A DNA stretch of 64,000 bases from Lewinellaceae bacterium (GTDB taxonomy: Bacteria > Bacteroidota > Bacteroidia > Chitinophagales > Saprospiraceae): the NCBI GenBank assembly GCA_020636355.1, contig JACJYB010000005.1, positions 248,001 to 312,000 on the forward strand. Direction: 5' to 3'. Each line of letters opens with the position of its first letter. The stretch's first letter is position 1. Below are positions 18,564 to 30,300 of this stretch, piece after piece. Below the pieces are notes generated by a model that was not told where the DNA came from, searched no databases, and saw only the letters and a program-made list of their open reading frames with translations. A program made the translations under genes and the position numbers.

Positions 18564-19888
18564 TCAGGCTACCCCTGAAGCAGCATGAACTTGTGAAAAT
18601 GCCTGCTCCAGGTCTGCTTTGATGTCATCAATGTGTTCAATACCGGCAGAAATACGCAATTGATTGGGCAAAACGCCGGAAGCTTTTTGTTCTTCGTCCG
18701 ACAGCTGCTGATGCGTCGTCGCTGAGGGTTGGATGATCAGCGTTTTAGCATCCCCACATTTGCCAGGTGACTGATCAGCTTCAGACTATCCACAAACTTG
18801 GTTGCATTCTCTTTATTCCCTTGATGGTGAAGGACAAAACACCGCCAAATCCATTTCGACGCAGGTATTTTACAGCATTCCCATAATAAGGACTGGACTT
18901 TAATCCCGGATAATATACTTCATCCACCAGAGGATGTGCTTCGAGCCATTCGGCTAAAGCAAGTGCGTTGTCCACTGTGCGCTGAACCCTTAAAGAAAGG
19001 GTTTCCAGTCCCTGTAACAATAAGAAACGCATTAAATGGACTCAAAGCGGGCCAAAGTCACGCAATCCTTCGACGCGTGCTCTGATGATAAATGCAATAT
19101 TGCCAAATGGTCCGTCGGTACCGAATACATCCCAGAACTTGAGACCGTGATAGCCTTCGGATGGTTCTGTAAATTGCGGATACTTTCCATTTCCCCAGTT
19201 GTAGTTACCGCCATCGACAATGACGCCTCCGATGCTGGTCCCGTGTCCGCCGATCCATTTGGTCGCTGAGGCAGTCACAATATTGGCCCCCCACTCCAAT
19301 GGCCGGAACAGATATCCTGCAGCCCCAAATGTATTATCCACTACCAAAGGAATTTCGTGTTGTTTGGCTACCCCACTGATGCCTTCAAAGTCAGGTATAT
19401 TAAAACTGGGGTTCCCGATGGACTCCAGATAAATGGCTTTGGTATTTTTATCAATCAGGCGCTCGTAGTCGGAAGGCTTTTCTCCGGCAGTAAATCGCGC
19501 TTCAATACCCAGGCGTTTAAAAGCGACCTTGAACTGGTTGTAGGTCCCGCCATACAGGTTCGATGAGCTGACAAAATTATCGCCAGCCTGGAGGATATTG
19601 TTTAAAGCAATGAACTGGGCAGCCTGTCCTGACGCTGTCGCCAGAGCCGCCACGCCGCCTTCCAGGGCGGCGATGCGCTTCTCGAAAACATCCGGTCGTC
19701 GGATTCATGATGCGGGTATAAATATTGCCGAACTGCTTTAGGGCAAACAGGTTGGCGCCATGTTCGGAATTTTCAAAGGTATAGGAGGATGTCTGATAAA
19801 TGGGGACTGCCCGTGAGCGGGTTGTTTGCTCGGCTTCTTCATAACCGGCATGGAGCTGCAGGGTCTCAAAGTGAAGTGAATTTGACAT
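18564..19888 (-). CDS. metY: O-acetylhomoserine sulfhydrylase (frameshifted)
   Basis: PLP enzyme of the Cys/Met metabolism family that replaces the acetyl group of O-acetylhomoserine with sulfide, giving homocysteine. Motifs: FETLQLHAGYEEAEQTTRSR, PIYQTSSYTFENSEHGANLF, YTRIMNPTT, EGGVAALATASGQAAQF (across a break), DNTFGAAGYLFRPLEWGANI, and SATKWIGGHGTSIGG with the PLP lysine. Ends HAASGVA. Breaks near 19690, 19035 and 18760. First gene of the met operon; a SAM-I riboswitch lies 230 bases upstream. Confidence 0.9.
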
Positions 19889-20120
19889 AATGTTATTGAT
19901 TTAGAAATGTTTATAAAAGGTTAATTGAATGACTTAACAGGATCATGCCTTACGGGCCAGTTGGTACCAGAGACACTTAGGACTCTTTGGACGCCGGACT
20001 GACCGGCATTGGCATTACATACAACAACAGTAATCCAAGGTCATCACTGGATGTACCGGATACTGTTTTACAAACTTATTTTCAGGAAAATGTGATTTGC
20101 TCTGAAACATGAATGATTGC
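19889..20120 (-). promoter_or_regulatory. Leader between the SAM aptamer and metY (expression platform)
   Basis: Long untranslated stretch of ~230 bases with no ORF and no hairpin plus T run. Around 19945-20015 it is unusually structured: an outer TGCC...GGCA pairing encloses GCCGG/CCGGC, AGAG/CTCT and a GGTACC palindrome on the transcript. How SAM binding would be transmitted across this distance is not evident. Confidence 0.4.
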
Positions 20121-20216
20121 TTTATATGCCCAAAATTTTTGGCGGGATGTAGCACCTTGGTATTTCCAGGTTGCTAGGGTTTCACAGAGCCCGATCTCTC
20201 CACCCTTCGTTATAAA
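20121..20216 (-). ncRNA. SAM-I (S-box) riboswitch aptamer
   Basis: The minus strand matches the S-box core in order: closing stem TTTATA (20216-20211) with TATAAA (20126-20121); GGTGGAGAGAT; GTGAAACCCTAGCAACC with the conserved GAAACC...GCAACC; CCAAGGTGCTACATCCCGCC with the conserved AAGGTGC; and a P4 hairpin CCAAAA/ATTTTGG. It precedes metY-metX, genes of the methionine pathway whose product SAM is the ligand. Known S-box elements repress downstream genes when SAM is abundant. Confidence 0.9.
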
Positions 20217-20346
20217 CTCAATCTTAAAAGAAAGATCAATACTACAATATTACAACGCCTTTCATGATCATGCAACAATCAAAGTCAATTATTTCAATAT
20301 TGATAAAATTTAGCCCGCTTTTTACAAATGATTCACAAAATCAGCT

Positions 20347-21927
20347 CTAATAATAGCGGAAAGGGCCAACCTTGAGCGCATGCTTCAATTCCGGAGCGGC
20401 ATCATTCCAGGATTTTAATACCATTCCATCCAGCCGCGCGGAACTGATGATGTCGATTTGTTTTATCAAGTCAACGCATCATCATGTAAATAGCTGGTCG
20501 CAACCACCGGCATGACCATGGTGCCCGCCAAGGGAAAATGATTTGAGCTTGCCGGATTGAGTCCGAATCTCATCCAAATCCACGATCTGTCCTCCGTAAA
20601 TACCACCTGTATCCAGTTGCGCTCATTCCAGTAGGGCCAATCCTGTTTCAGATTTAATCGCGCGTACTTTTTATCCGGCAAAACGTCGACGCCAATTCGC
20701 CAGGAAGGAAACGCTTCGTGGATATGGCGAATCATCCGGTTCACCTGTTGGGTCCGGTAAGTGTCCCAGTTTGCCCACATCAGGGTATCGGAGGGCGTTA
20801 TGGCGATGGGATCAACTCCAAATTCTTTTTTGAAATTCCGGTGCAGCGGTCGCAATAACAATAATCCTGCTGCCATCCATCACTTTCCGGATAATGCAGA
20901 TCTTCCAGTAAAATGGCTCTAACACCGTATTCACTTTCCAAACGTCGGTAAACAGCAATCCAAAACTCGTCTACCAGTTGCTCGGAGGGGCAAAAAAAAC
21001 GGCCGGCTCAAGGACAGAAAACCTGGCCCACTCTGGAGGTGGCTCTGGCCAGGTCATTTTCTCCGACACCAGCGGACTCCCAGTTTCCTCCGATGGAATA
21101 CACTTCAAGCCTGGGAACAAAGCTGATGGGATATTGTCCGGATAATTTCATCAGGAAACGCAATGGATCCCAACCAACCAAAACACCGGATTTTGGCGCA
21201 ATCCCGGATGCGCATCGGGATAAATGGCGTACCCATCGTAAATCACCTTTGGAAAGATCACCTGTATACCTATGCCGACCATTTCAATCACCGCTTGCCG
21301 CAAGGCGACTGAATCCATATCCCCTAAGTCCAAATAGGCCCCATGAATGCCGAAGTAAGGTAAACCTCCGGAAAACTGATAGTCACGCGCAAGGGAATAA
21401 GCGGAATCCAGGGCAGCCGTCTGACCATTTTGTTGGAAGACCCGGGTCATCCTTTCTGCCTCGTCATGGTAACTGATGGTGGGTGTTCCGTAGGGCTCAT
21501 TCAACAAAAAGTTTAATCTGTTTTAACTTGACTTGGGGCTTGCATCCACATAAACCGAATCCCGGTCAAAAGAAATAGGTACTCCCGGAAAAATGTTCCG
21601 TATGATCCAGTCCGATCCTTTTCCCCATCCGCATATCAACCAACCATCCGCCGGAATCGTGTCCGGACAGGATGAAAAGCGACTGACAATATCACCCCGG
21701 ACCAGTGCCATAGTGCCCCAATGGATCCCGGTAGGCACCTGCTTAACTTCGGGCGTAAAAAGAATAAGGGTATTTTCTTTCGACACGCTCTTTAATTCGC
21801 CGGGACCCGGATCGATTTGGACTACATGCCCCAGTCGATAGGAGGCGTCTTCTGAGTTCGTACAACTTTGAATACCAAAGAGGGCCAACAAAAGAATTGA
21901 CCACCGAAAAGCAAAGTTAATCTGCAT
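20347..21927 (-). CDS. Lipoprotein resembling glycosidase-like GHL10/DUF187 proteins (frameshifted)
   Basis: Starts with a lipoprotein signal (SILLLALFGIQSC). The middle reads as a TIM-barrel-like enzyme: GDMDSVALRQAVIEMVGIGI, VIFPKVIYDGYAIYPDAHP, FVPRLEVYSIGG, LVDEFWIAVYRRLESEYGV, RAILLEDLHYPESDG, CYCDRC, and DTLMWANWDTYRTQQVNRM. The CxCxxC plus 'W-x-x-Y-R' pattern recalls GHL10-type hypothetical glycoside hydrolases. Ends GPFRYY at 20347-20349. Breaks near 21515, 21165, 20890 and 20595. Substrate unknown; surface location likely. The preceding short gene on the same strand may be co-transcribed. Confidence 0.6.
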
Positions 21928-22046
21928 GCGTCAAAGATATCAATTCATCTTCGAAGACTTCCAGATCAGTGCCTGCAAACCCGCAATTCAATTTAATTAT
22001 ACACAACCGCTTTTTACCAGAACAAACAGGAATACCATGTTCAAAA

Positions 22047-22498
22047 TTAAAAGCCATAAGGAAAGAGGGATGCATTTCTGCTGCAGAAATTTGCAATACA
22101 AATTTTTTCGGATAATACCTCCTCTGCAATGACTTGGTCCATTTCCAGGACAGCTAAATAGTTCTTTTGATCTTCTCCGAAATAATTCCATTAAACATAA
22201 ATTTTCAACAACAAGCGCACTGGCTTTATTTATTTTATAATCAATCCGGTATTTTATACTGTGTCCGTGGTCCAGCGGAATTTCGTCCATGTTTTCCGGA
22301 GTCAAATCCATTTCATTTTGATAATGTAAAAATGACTCAGCACATATTGTTTTAAATATTTAGCAGTTTCTGCATCCGAAACAAGGTCACCTTCCTGAAT
22401 CTGGTAATACAATCGGGCTGCTTCATTTACCGTCCAGGGCAATTCCACTTCAACGGTAAGTTCATCTATTTAATGAAAATTAATGTATGTGTTTCCAT
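22047..22498 (-). CDS. Unrecognised ~150-residue protein (frameshifted)
   Basis: Starts METHTLIFIK; adding one A to a three-A run restores IDELTVEVELPWTVNEAARL, then YYQIQEGDLVSDAETAKYLK, QYVLSHF, after another break MDLTPENMDEIPLDHGHSIK and YRIDYKINKASALVVENLCL, and after a third EDQKNYLAVLEMDQVIAEEV. No signal peptide or membrane segment. I do not recognise the family. Composition is protein-like in each restored piece, which supports a real gene broken by indels. Confidence 0.4.
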
Positions 22499-22571
22499 CG
22501 GGTTATGACCTGCCACCAAATACCTAAATAACCTACCATTAAAATTAACGAGCAATAACCAGCCATTCATA

Positions 22572-23545
22572 TTAGCGCAGTTTAAAGTCATTAGAGGGAG
22601 TTCCGGTCAAACATCGGCTGATGAATGGATAAATATCGGTTATGACATAATAATACGTGCCTTCCGGATATTCCGGTGTCACTCCGGTCCGTCCGTTGCA
22701 TTCATCGAGATCTCCCAATCCGCTCACGTATTCATAGTCTGCAGTATAAATGCCTGAATAATTTCCACAGGGTGCCGTAATTCCATCACCAGGACGTTCA
22801 CCGGATTTCAACCGGTAACTGGACGAAAATTTAATCAATGCACTTCGGCATTATCTGCATCAGAATACCCGTATTTATAATAAACCGGAAATCCATCCGC
22901 TGCATAACCAACCAGCGTCATTTTTGCCGCACGAAGCATTTAATTGCTCCAAATAAAGCATTGGGCTGCCATGGTAGTGATATTTCCCAGTAGGCTGTAC
23001 ATGGGCATTATTGCAGTCAAGTCCCAAATTTACGGACATAGCGTCCAGGTTCCAGGCCCAGTTCACATTGTTGAAGTTGATCGGGCGTGTATGTGGCCAA
23101 GGCTCTGCCGCTTCCGGATCCATTTCCACACCGTTTAACATCATTCCAAAGGAATACCTGGGGCCGGAAGACGGGTCAAACAACCAGGTTAATGTCCCCT
23201 TCTTACTGGGCTGCGTGGTGATGTGGTAAGTGGCTTGCTGAGGACGGATCGCATTGGGATTTAGCGCCCCGGCCTTGTTGCCAAATAATCCAACCAGGTG
23301 ATCCGGAATGCCATTGGAGGTAATGGTGCGGTAGTTCCCCGAAACGGAAATGGTTACCTCACTATCCCACCCTAACGTCTCCGTACATTGCCCCCTGGAC
23401 AAATCATAATCCTCCACATCCGTACAGGAACTGTGTTATTTATACCCGTTACATTCCCAAGTACCATGTCACTTAATTGTTGTTTATTACAAGCCTGTGG
23501 GAGGATTGCAAATAGGATAAAGCCCAAATAAATCAAAAATTTCAT
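22572..23545 (-). CDS. YHYH-domain lipoprotein (frameshifted)
   Basis: Signal MKFLIYLGFILFAILPQAC gives a lipobox cysteine. The body has the family's hallmark GKYHYHG within NAHVQPTGKYHYHGSPMLYL, preceded by WDSEVTISVSGNYRTITSNG, GIPDHLVGLFGN and GMMLNGVEMDPEAAEPW, and followed by GWLCSGWISG / AGYAADGFPVYYKYG-type sequence and NYSGIYTADYEYVSGLGDLD. It ends CLTGTPSNDFKLR. Breaks near 23410 and 22850. YHYH proteins are secreted and of unknown function; histidine-rich motif suggests metal binding. Start at 23545 chosen over 23554 for the cleaner signal peptide. Confidence 0.75.
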
Positions 23546-23689
23546 AGCCTGCATTTTATTTTTTAAAAAATCGAAATTGACCTTTAATAAGGGTCTTTTT
23601 TTAATGCCTTCTATTCAATTAGTCGACTTATAGCGCTTTATCCCTCGGCAGAACTCCTTTTAAAAGGTAAAGGGATTAAAAATTGATTA

Positions 23690-25701
23690 TTAATTTATTT
23701 TCATCAGACGGATGGTTTCATGAAGTCCATCTCCGTCAACTTTTAATACGTAAACACCGGAGTGCATACCCGAAATATCAATTTGTCCGTAGGTTTTGTT
23801 CTTCCAGGTTACCGTTTTGATTAATTTCCCGGTGACATCATAAATACACATTGAAACAGCTCCACCGCTCATTCCACCCAAATCAACCGTAATATATTGC
23901 TGAAAAGGGTTTGGATAAACCTTGATGGCATGGCACCCATTTCGTTTCGTTCGCGGTTCCAGTTTAACCTCGCCGGAAACTTCACTGCAGTTATGCGCAT
24001 GGAAAACATCCCTGTTTACGAACCGGGCAGCTGTATTCCGTTCAATGATATCTGCACCGGGTAGCTTCAATCCGATCCCTGTCCTCCTTTTTTAAATATT
24101 TATCGTATTTGTAAAAATAACGGTCTCCGTCCCGGAGATTGGTAAATTGTTTTTTCAGGATTTCCTGCAAAGTCTTGCCAAGGGAACTACCCTTGTTGTT
24201 TGTCTTCAACGAGCAAGCCTACCCACAGATCAATATCATCCACCGACGCATACATGGCTTTTTAATCCATTCTGCAAGGTGCGATCACGTGTGATATCCT
24301 GCCAGTCTTTTGCTTTGCGGCCGGTATAGGCATTACGCACGGTATTGTAATCCGGCAGTCCATGATCACGACCCCGCTGGATGTTCAAACTGGCCAGATC
24401 CAGACCAATGGCATTGACGCCGGACGGATCACCAAACAGCAGATTGCGTAACTTGGTCAACCAGAAATGGATCCACTTCGTATTGGGTCTGGAAAGCCAG
24501 TCCCTTCCAGAATGGCGTCAATTCCATTATTGGATACGACCTGCGGATTAAAAAATCCACTGACCAGATCGACGCTTCCCTGGCCGGATTCTTTACACCG
24601 GTCATCACGCAATAGCAGGTCCGGCGTCACCATCGTATGCCCCAACCGGTAGGCGGCTGTCGCAAATAAATTCATGATATCAGGCTGTATTTTATCATTG
24701 TACCCTTTCGGGCCGGGCAAGTTAACGCCAAGTGCCGGTAAAAATTCCTGATAAGTAACCGCCTGGATCAAAGCGCCAACTTCTTTCCGCGCCTCCTGGA
24801 AAATGGTCTCATCGTCCAACATGCCCTGGGCAACCAGCCGGTCACAGATTGCATTGTGTTCTCTGACAAACAGGGTGTGCAGTGCAGTGAGTCCCGGTTG
24901 CTCAGGCTGCACGCACATCCCCAGCCACGAAAGTCTTTACCGTGCCGCCGCCATCTCCGGCCATGGAGGGTGCATCCGGGTCAATGGAGGAATTGTATGC
25001 TCCGGTGAGGGTGTTGTAGGGAAGCAAATCTCCGGCGGACATTTTCATTTTACCCTGCGAATGGGTGCGTAGCCAATCCGTCCTTTCACTATTGGCTCCA
25101 TAAACATTTGAAGCGTCGATCCAGGACGTGATCAGATTAGACTGCTGGCGGAAATCATTGGCACCTGTGGTCCATCATAGGCTTCCGACCGGAAAAAAGG
25201 AATTTCATTCTTGAACCACGATTCATCATCAGGTAAAGAAATTGGGACATACTCAGTATTCCCTTCGGGCGTCAGATCGATATCGTGATCAATAAATTGA
25301 CCCCAGGTGAAAACCAGTGAACTCAGCCCTGCCTGACTCACCAAGTCGGACTTCTGTACACATAAACTATTGGAAATTGCCCGCGGAGAAGGTCTTTCTG
25401 GTCCGGCCATCGCATTCCAGTGGTCCTGGTCTCCGTACGCCGCCGGTAAAGATCTCAGCAGAGGAATGTCCGTAGCGCCCCATTCCTGATGCCCCTGGGT
25501 GCGGTTATTACAGGTCCCGTCCAGGCTCCGGTATGGACTATCCGGGCAACCCTGGTTGTTGTTTCGAGGCTCTCTCTGATCGTGCATTACCGGTTGTCCA
25601 TTCACGGATATCCGGTGTCTTTTCTGAGCCATGAGAGGCATTTGTAAGGAGAGCAATCCAATAAATAGCAGGCTACGAGCTACGATTTGCAGTTCTTTCA
25701 T
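23690..25701 (-). CDS. Secreted animal-type haem peroxidase with T9SS sorting domain (frameshifted)
   Basis: Peroxidase/cyclooxygenase superfamily. Signal peptide (VARSLLFIGLLSLQMPLMAQ), then YRSLDGTCNNRTQ, LVFTWGQFIDHDIDLTPEG with the distal histidine and its Asp, LTALHTLFVREHNAICDRL, ATAAYRLGHTMV with the proximal histidine, and LASLNIQRGRDHGLPDYN. The C-terminus AIKVYPNPFQQYITVDLGG ... GVYVLKVDGDGLHETIRLMK is a type A T9SS sorting domain, so the enzyme is exported by the type IX system. Breaks near 25135, 24925, 24465, 24255 and 24065. Such enzymes make hypohalous acids or oxidise phenolics. Start at 25701 gives the best signal peptide. Confidence 0.82.
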
Positions 25702-25786
25702 TTTTACTACGATTTTTACCCCAGGAGAAGTTGTCTTAACCACCTGAGCGGATGATTGAATTAATTAGGATTATTTGGAGTAAAAA

Positions 25787-26278
25787 TCAATGCATATCCG
25801 AGGATTTTGGAGGGTTGACCTTGCCTCTTCTACGAGACTCCGGGGGGCGTCTTAGCAGGTCAATGATCAATCCATTCACATGCTTCAACTGGTCCGGACG
25901 ACAGATCTTTCGTATTTCATCAAAGTGCCGGTCATTGAGCAGGTAGATCTGCCGGGAATAATTCATGATGGAGTCCAGCAAAAGGGATTTTTGGTCCGAT
26001 GCTTCATCTGGGAACAGGTAATATTGCTCACTGGCCTGCTGTAATTTTATCTGAAGCGGACGGATAGCTGTTCCATGCCTGTCCTTACTATCCAAGAAAG
26101 CCTGCATCTGGTTGTCATCAAATTGAAATATTTCGCGGATCTGACGGTCTTCCCTCCTTTGCATCGCTTCCTGGCTATTGCTCCCTGAGAAAACCGATGA
26201 GAATACAATGGCCAATAAGATAACATTGAGCACGGTGAGGACTCCCACGACAAGCAACAGTAGTCTGACTTTACTCAT
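25787..26278 (-). CDS. CpxP/Spy-like envelope protein
   Basis: 163 residues: an N-terminal membrane anchor (RLLLLVVGVLTVLNVILLAIVF) and a helical periplasmic part rich in charged residues (EAMQRREDRQIREIFQFDD, LQQASEQYYLF, YLLNDRHFDEIRKICRPDQL). This matches the heavy-metal-sensor/CpxP type proteins that often accompany ECF sigma factors in Bacteroidota. It overlaps the anti-sigma gene by 8 bases, so it is the third gene of the sigma operon. Confidence 0.65.
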   Translation of the reverse strand: MSKVRLLLLVVGVLTVLNVILLAIVFSSVFSGSNSQEAMQRREDRQIREIFQFDDNQMQAFLDSKDRHGTAIRPLQIKLQQASEQYYLFPDEASDQKSLLLDSIMNYSRQIYLLNDRHFDEIRKICRPDQLKHVNGLIIDLLRRPPESRRRGKVNPPKSSDMH

Positions 26279-26567
26279 AATAGATGGATTTAACCGGAAT
26301 CAGCTCGTATTGCTCCGTGGACTGGGCAGCGGTGTATTGGGTGGTCCTTTTCATCCGAAATTGGATAAGCAATGCATTGGCAGCAATCAACAAGAGCAGA
26401 GCTGCAGCGATTCCGATGATGGTGGTACGGCTGAATCGTAGATTCTGACTGGATACAAAGCGAACCGCCCTGGCTTCCAGGTTCAGCATCCTTTCTTCCG
26501 GCATGACCGCCGGCTTAGCATTTTCTAGCGCATTCAAGAGTTGTTCATTAGGTAAATCTTCAAGCAT
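26271..26567 (-). CDS. Single-pass anti-sigma factor-like protein
   Basis: 98 residues: cytoplasmic N-terminus (MLEDLPNEQLLNALENAKPA, VMPEERMLNLEARAVRFVSS), one membrane helix (TIIGIAAALLLLIAANALLI) and a short outer tail. Lies 6 bases after the ECF sigma gene and overlaps the CpxP-like gene, the usual sigma / anti-sigma order. Function inferred from layout. Confidence 0.65.
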   Translation of the reverse strand: MLEDLPNEQLLNALENAKPAVMPEERMLNLEARAVRFVSSQNLRFSRTTIIGIAAALLLLIAANALLIQFRMKRTTQYTAAQSTEQYELIPVKSIYYE

Positions 26568-26573
26568 AATGTT

Positions 26574-27107
26574 TCATTTTGGTAACACATCCGGTTCCTG
26601 TCCGGCAAGGATTTTGACAAATTGGATTTTGCTCTTGCAACCAGGCTTTCCACGGCTTTCGAGGTTGTTCCCATGTAGTCAGCAATATCTGCGTGGCTTT
26701 CATGGTCAATCTTCGCTAAAATGAGCGCAGTTTTTTGATTCTCCGGTAATCGATTGATTGCCCTGAACAAACTTTGCATCGCTTCCTTACTTTCCAACAC
26801 AATTCCCGGATGCCTGAAATCTCCAGGTTCTTCTCCCCTCCAGGGAAGCGATTTGCATGCTTCTCTTTAGGCGGCTTCTTGATTTGATGTGGTCCCGCAC
26901 CTTGTTCATGGCTATGCGATATACCCAGGTCTTGAGGGATGACTCCCCCCTAAACTGTCTTACGCCATCCAATGCACCGAGCAAAGTATCCTGCACCAAT
27001 TCTTCCGCATCTTGCTCATTTTGCACATAACTCAACAGGAAATTATATACCCATTCTGCTACACACCGTGCAAACCGCCGGACTTCTGCCGTCTCAAAAG
27101 CCCTCAA
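26574..27107 (-). CDS. ECF RNA polymerase sigma factor (frameshifted, TTG start)
   Basis: Sigma region 2: FLLSYVQNEQDAEELVQDTL, LGALDGVRQFRGESSLKTWV and YRIAMNKVRDHIKSR. Sigma region 4: AINRLPENQKTALILAKIDH, ESHADIADYMGTTSKAVESL and VARAKSNLSK. Breaks near 26805 and 26615; the restored frame ends at 26574, six bases before the anti-sigma start. No ATG is available; TTG at 27107 gives RAFETAEVRRFARC. The neighbours make it an envelope-stress regulator, perhaps also controlling the downstream peroxidase, which is inference. Confidence 0.82.
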
Positions 27108-27376
27108 CTTCTCGATATCAATAGCTTGTTTGATTGAAACTTCGGTTGTTATTGATCCATATTATCGTGATAGTAGACAAACGCAGATAAAACCCTCGCT
27201 TAATACATATTTTTTAAAAAAATAAGTAACGAGGTTAATATTTAAGCGTAAGAACGCCTGAACGGGGTGTTAAGAGCAGCATAGACTTGGATGAGCAGTA
27301 GATCCGATCCCGTTTACAGAAGGAATTGAATCTTTCTGCTTGATTGCTCATCGCTAAATCACTGGCTTAAAAGGCA
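27108..27376. other. Intergenic, no gene seen
   Basis: AT-rich stretch upstream of the ECF sigma operon and downstream of the DUF5107 gene. No hairpin with T run, promoter match or ORF of note. Confidence 0.4.
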
Positions 27377-30300
27377 TCACCTGGTCGCGGTCAACAATTT
27401 CGTCATCAAAGCGATTTGCCATCGTCTGGATGCAGGAATATTATTCATCAGACGTGCTGTTGAATTATTTATTGGACCGGTCTCACCACCCATTATGGCA
27501 GTGATCCATTGGTTCAGCGGTCGGTCTTTCTGATCATCGAGCTTCTGAAGCCAATCGGGATGGACTGCCCAGCCAAAATCGTTGGCTACTCGCCAATTCA
27601 GAATGTCCAAAACAGAAGGTTGATCCTGATCCCATCCTGCTTCATAGACTTTGCGTGCAAAGGATTCTGTAGATTTATCCCCTTGCGCGGCAAGGGCCCT
27701 GTACAGTAAATAATTGCTTAACCTTTCCTCCGGATCATGCGGTTTACCAATCCCCAGATTTTCTGGCCACATTAAAGATTTATCCGCCCAGGAAACCGCT
27801 TGGTTGTTTTTCCCTTTTTTCAGCGCGTCCAGGCTCAAATTTAAGGTTGCCTGGTCCCATAGTGCTTTACCATAATGTGCTCCTTCAAATGGAAGTATGG
27901 TGGTTTCCTCGAGCAGCTGGTAGGCTTTTTCAAATTGATTGTTCAACAGAAAAGCCTGCACAATCGAAGGGGTCAACCGGAAATCCTTCGGAAATTTTTG
28001 ATAAGCTTCTTCCGCCCATTTCAGAGCAGCTGCAGCGTCACCAGCCTTGAGGTAAAAATCAAGTAATGCGGTATAACTTCGCCAATCCGGCAATAATTTG
28101 AACGCCCGCATCAGATCACTCTCTGCCCCACCTGTCTGGGATTCATCAAAATCAAACCGGGTCAGGTAGAAAGCTGCATTATCCGCTGATGATCCGCATA
28201 AATCAAAGTGCCTGCGGGCCACTATCGGGTTATCCATGTACCAGGCTATCAAGGCCCGGTAATAATGCAATTTCCAGTGGTCGTTATAGGCCAGCATCCG
28301 GTCCAATTGAACCGCTGTCTCCGGCCGGAAAGGGAATATATAATCCGTCGGTGCTAACAGAAAAGCAGTTTGATAGCTCTGGGTATTTTGGCCCAACTTC
28401 TTCGACCACCCATCCATATGCAAGGCAACGAGTGGATTATCCCGGTATGGCTTGACAATTTCCATGGCCTGACCTATCTCTCCTAATTCCGCATAGGACA
28501 AAGCTAATTCCAGATACGTATCTGCGATGAATTCGTTGGTGACCACTTTGTCAAGCAGCCCGGCTCCAGGGTGGGAGGAATTTATGATGTGCAACTCTAC
28601 CCGGGCAAGGTGAAACAATGGAAATTCAGTGATCAGATCTTCCAGCACCTGTTCCGCCTCTTCATTCCGATTTAACCGATGCAGCGCCTTCGCCTCCAGC
28701 CAGCGCCCGGTAGCATTCAGGCCATCGTACCGCAAGGCTCTCTTTGCAAAATCCAGGGCCTGTCGGAAATTTCCTCGCGTATAGTGAATCTTGGCCATCT
28801 GTAGATTCGCAGGCATGGCAAATGCCGGATCCTTGGCAGCAACACTAAATCCGTCCAAGGCATCATAGTCCTTAGCGGTTGTTTTTGAAAGCACACCGAA
28901 CAGATAATTAGCTTCTCCATCATAGGTATTCCAGGCCATCGCCTTGCGAATCCAATGCCGGGCTTCCTCATAGCGCATCTGTTTCAGGTGTAATTCGCTC
29001 AATGCATTCATAGCCGGGACAAGCGTCGAATCTTGCGCCAGTGCTTGTTCAAGGGTTTCCCGGGCATGATGGTAGTCTTTTGCCCGCAATTGCTGCAATC
29101 CCCAGAGGTAAGTTGCAAATGCAGCATCAGACCGGAACCCATCCAGTGGACGGCTCAGAATTTTTTCCTTCTCTTCGGACGTGGCATAATGCAATCCGCC
29201 CTGGTTGATATCAATGGTAAAATCTTCGTTTTCAGCATCCAATGACCAGGAGTGAACTTCCATTGGTTTTAAATGCAACGTTTCTCCTACAGCTTTTCTG
29301 CCGGCAATGAATAGGGCCACCGGGTAATCTCCCTCTTCGACCGGGCTAAACTGGACGTTCAGCTTTCCATTTTCTACCTGGGCAAAAAGGGCGCCTGTCT
29401 CATTCGCGAAAGTAAGTCCTCGCATTCCCTGGATTGGATACCAGTGCTCTCGAAATTGCTCGGTAGCCATTGGAGCAAAGTCCTCAACGATAAATGGCGA
29501 ATGGGAAGGTAACGTCTGATTGTAACCCAGGCCGCTCTGCAATTCCGTATACTGCCCTTTACCCAGTTCCGGATCAGTCAGCAAATCAACCCAAATGGCT
29601 CCATCACGGGCTAACGACCAATACCAGATCTTTTTGCCCAGTTTATCTGCAAACGGGGACCAGTGCACCATCCCCCAGTTTTCGGAAGGATAATAGGCGC
29701 CATAAAAGTCCGTGGCTTGCCCCAACACATGGTAAGAGTGACTTCCTCCAAAATCATTATTGCGATAGTACGAAAGATCGATGGCTTGCTCATTGACCGG
29801 ATAGGGCCCCGGAAGACCATCATGGAATATTTCATGCGTACCTGGATAGTTGACCTGCAGATCACTGGCTACATCAAAAGCAGCATTGGACCAGTGATAA
29901 GATAATACCGGTAAATCATTCTCATTGTGCCAGGTACCATTGGTCTCAAAGCTGGCTTGATCCGCAGGCAACCGGATCTCAATCTGCCAGTAGGTGTGTC
30001 CGGTTCGGTTGGGTGCGCCCACAAAGCAACTGACGCTACCATCCGCATTATTGGTTGTCAGGTAATCTACCGGGGTGGCCGTGTTGACCGTATGACCATA
30101 CGATCCAAAATTAAACTCAATCCCTCCCGAAGTCCAGGGCCCTCTGGACGCAATGTTGCGAAACTTGACCACGGGATTGTAGTACACAAAGTCCTTTCCG
30201 GAAGATTTGATAAATGCCCCCAAAACCTTTCCTCCAATCTGGGGCGCCACATAAACCTTGATGTATTCATTCTCAAGGACCACAATCTGCCAATTCTGCG

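Noticed and set aside
23575..23605. Hairpin with seven T (GACCTT / AAGGGTC) between the peroxidase and YHYH genes
   Set aside because: The T run follows the stem on the plus strand, where no gene ends; on the minus strand the T run is distant, so a terminator role is not supported.
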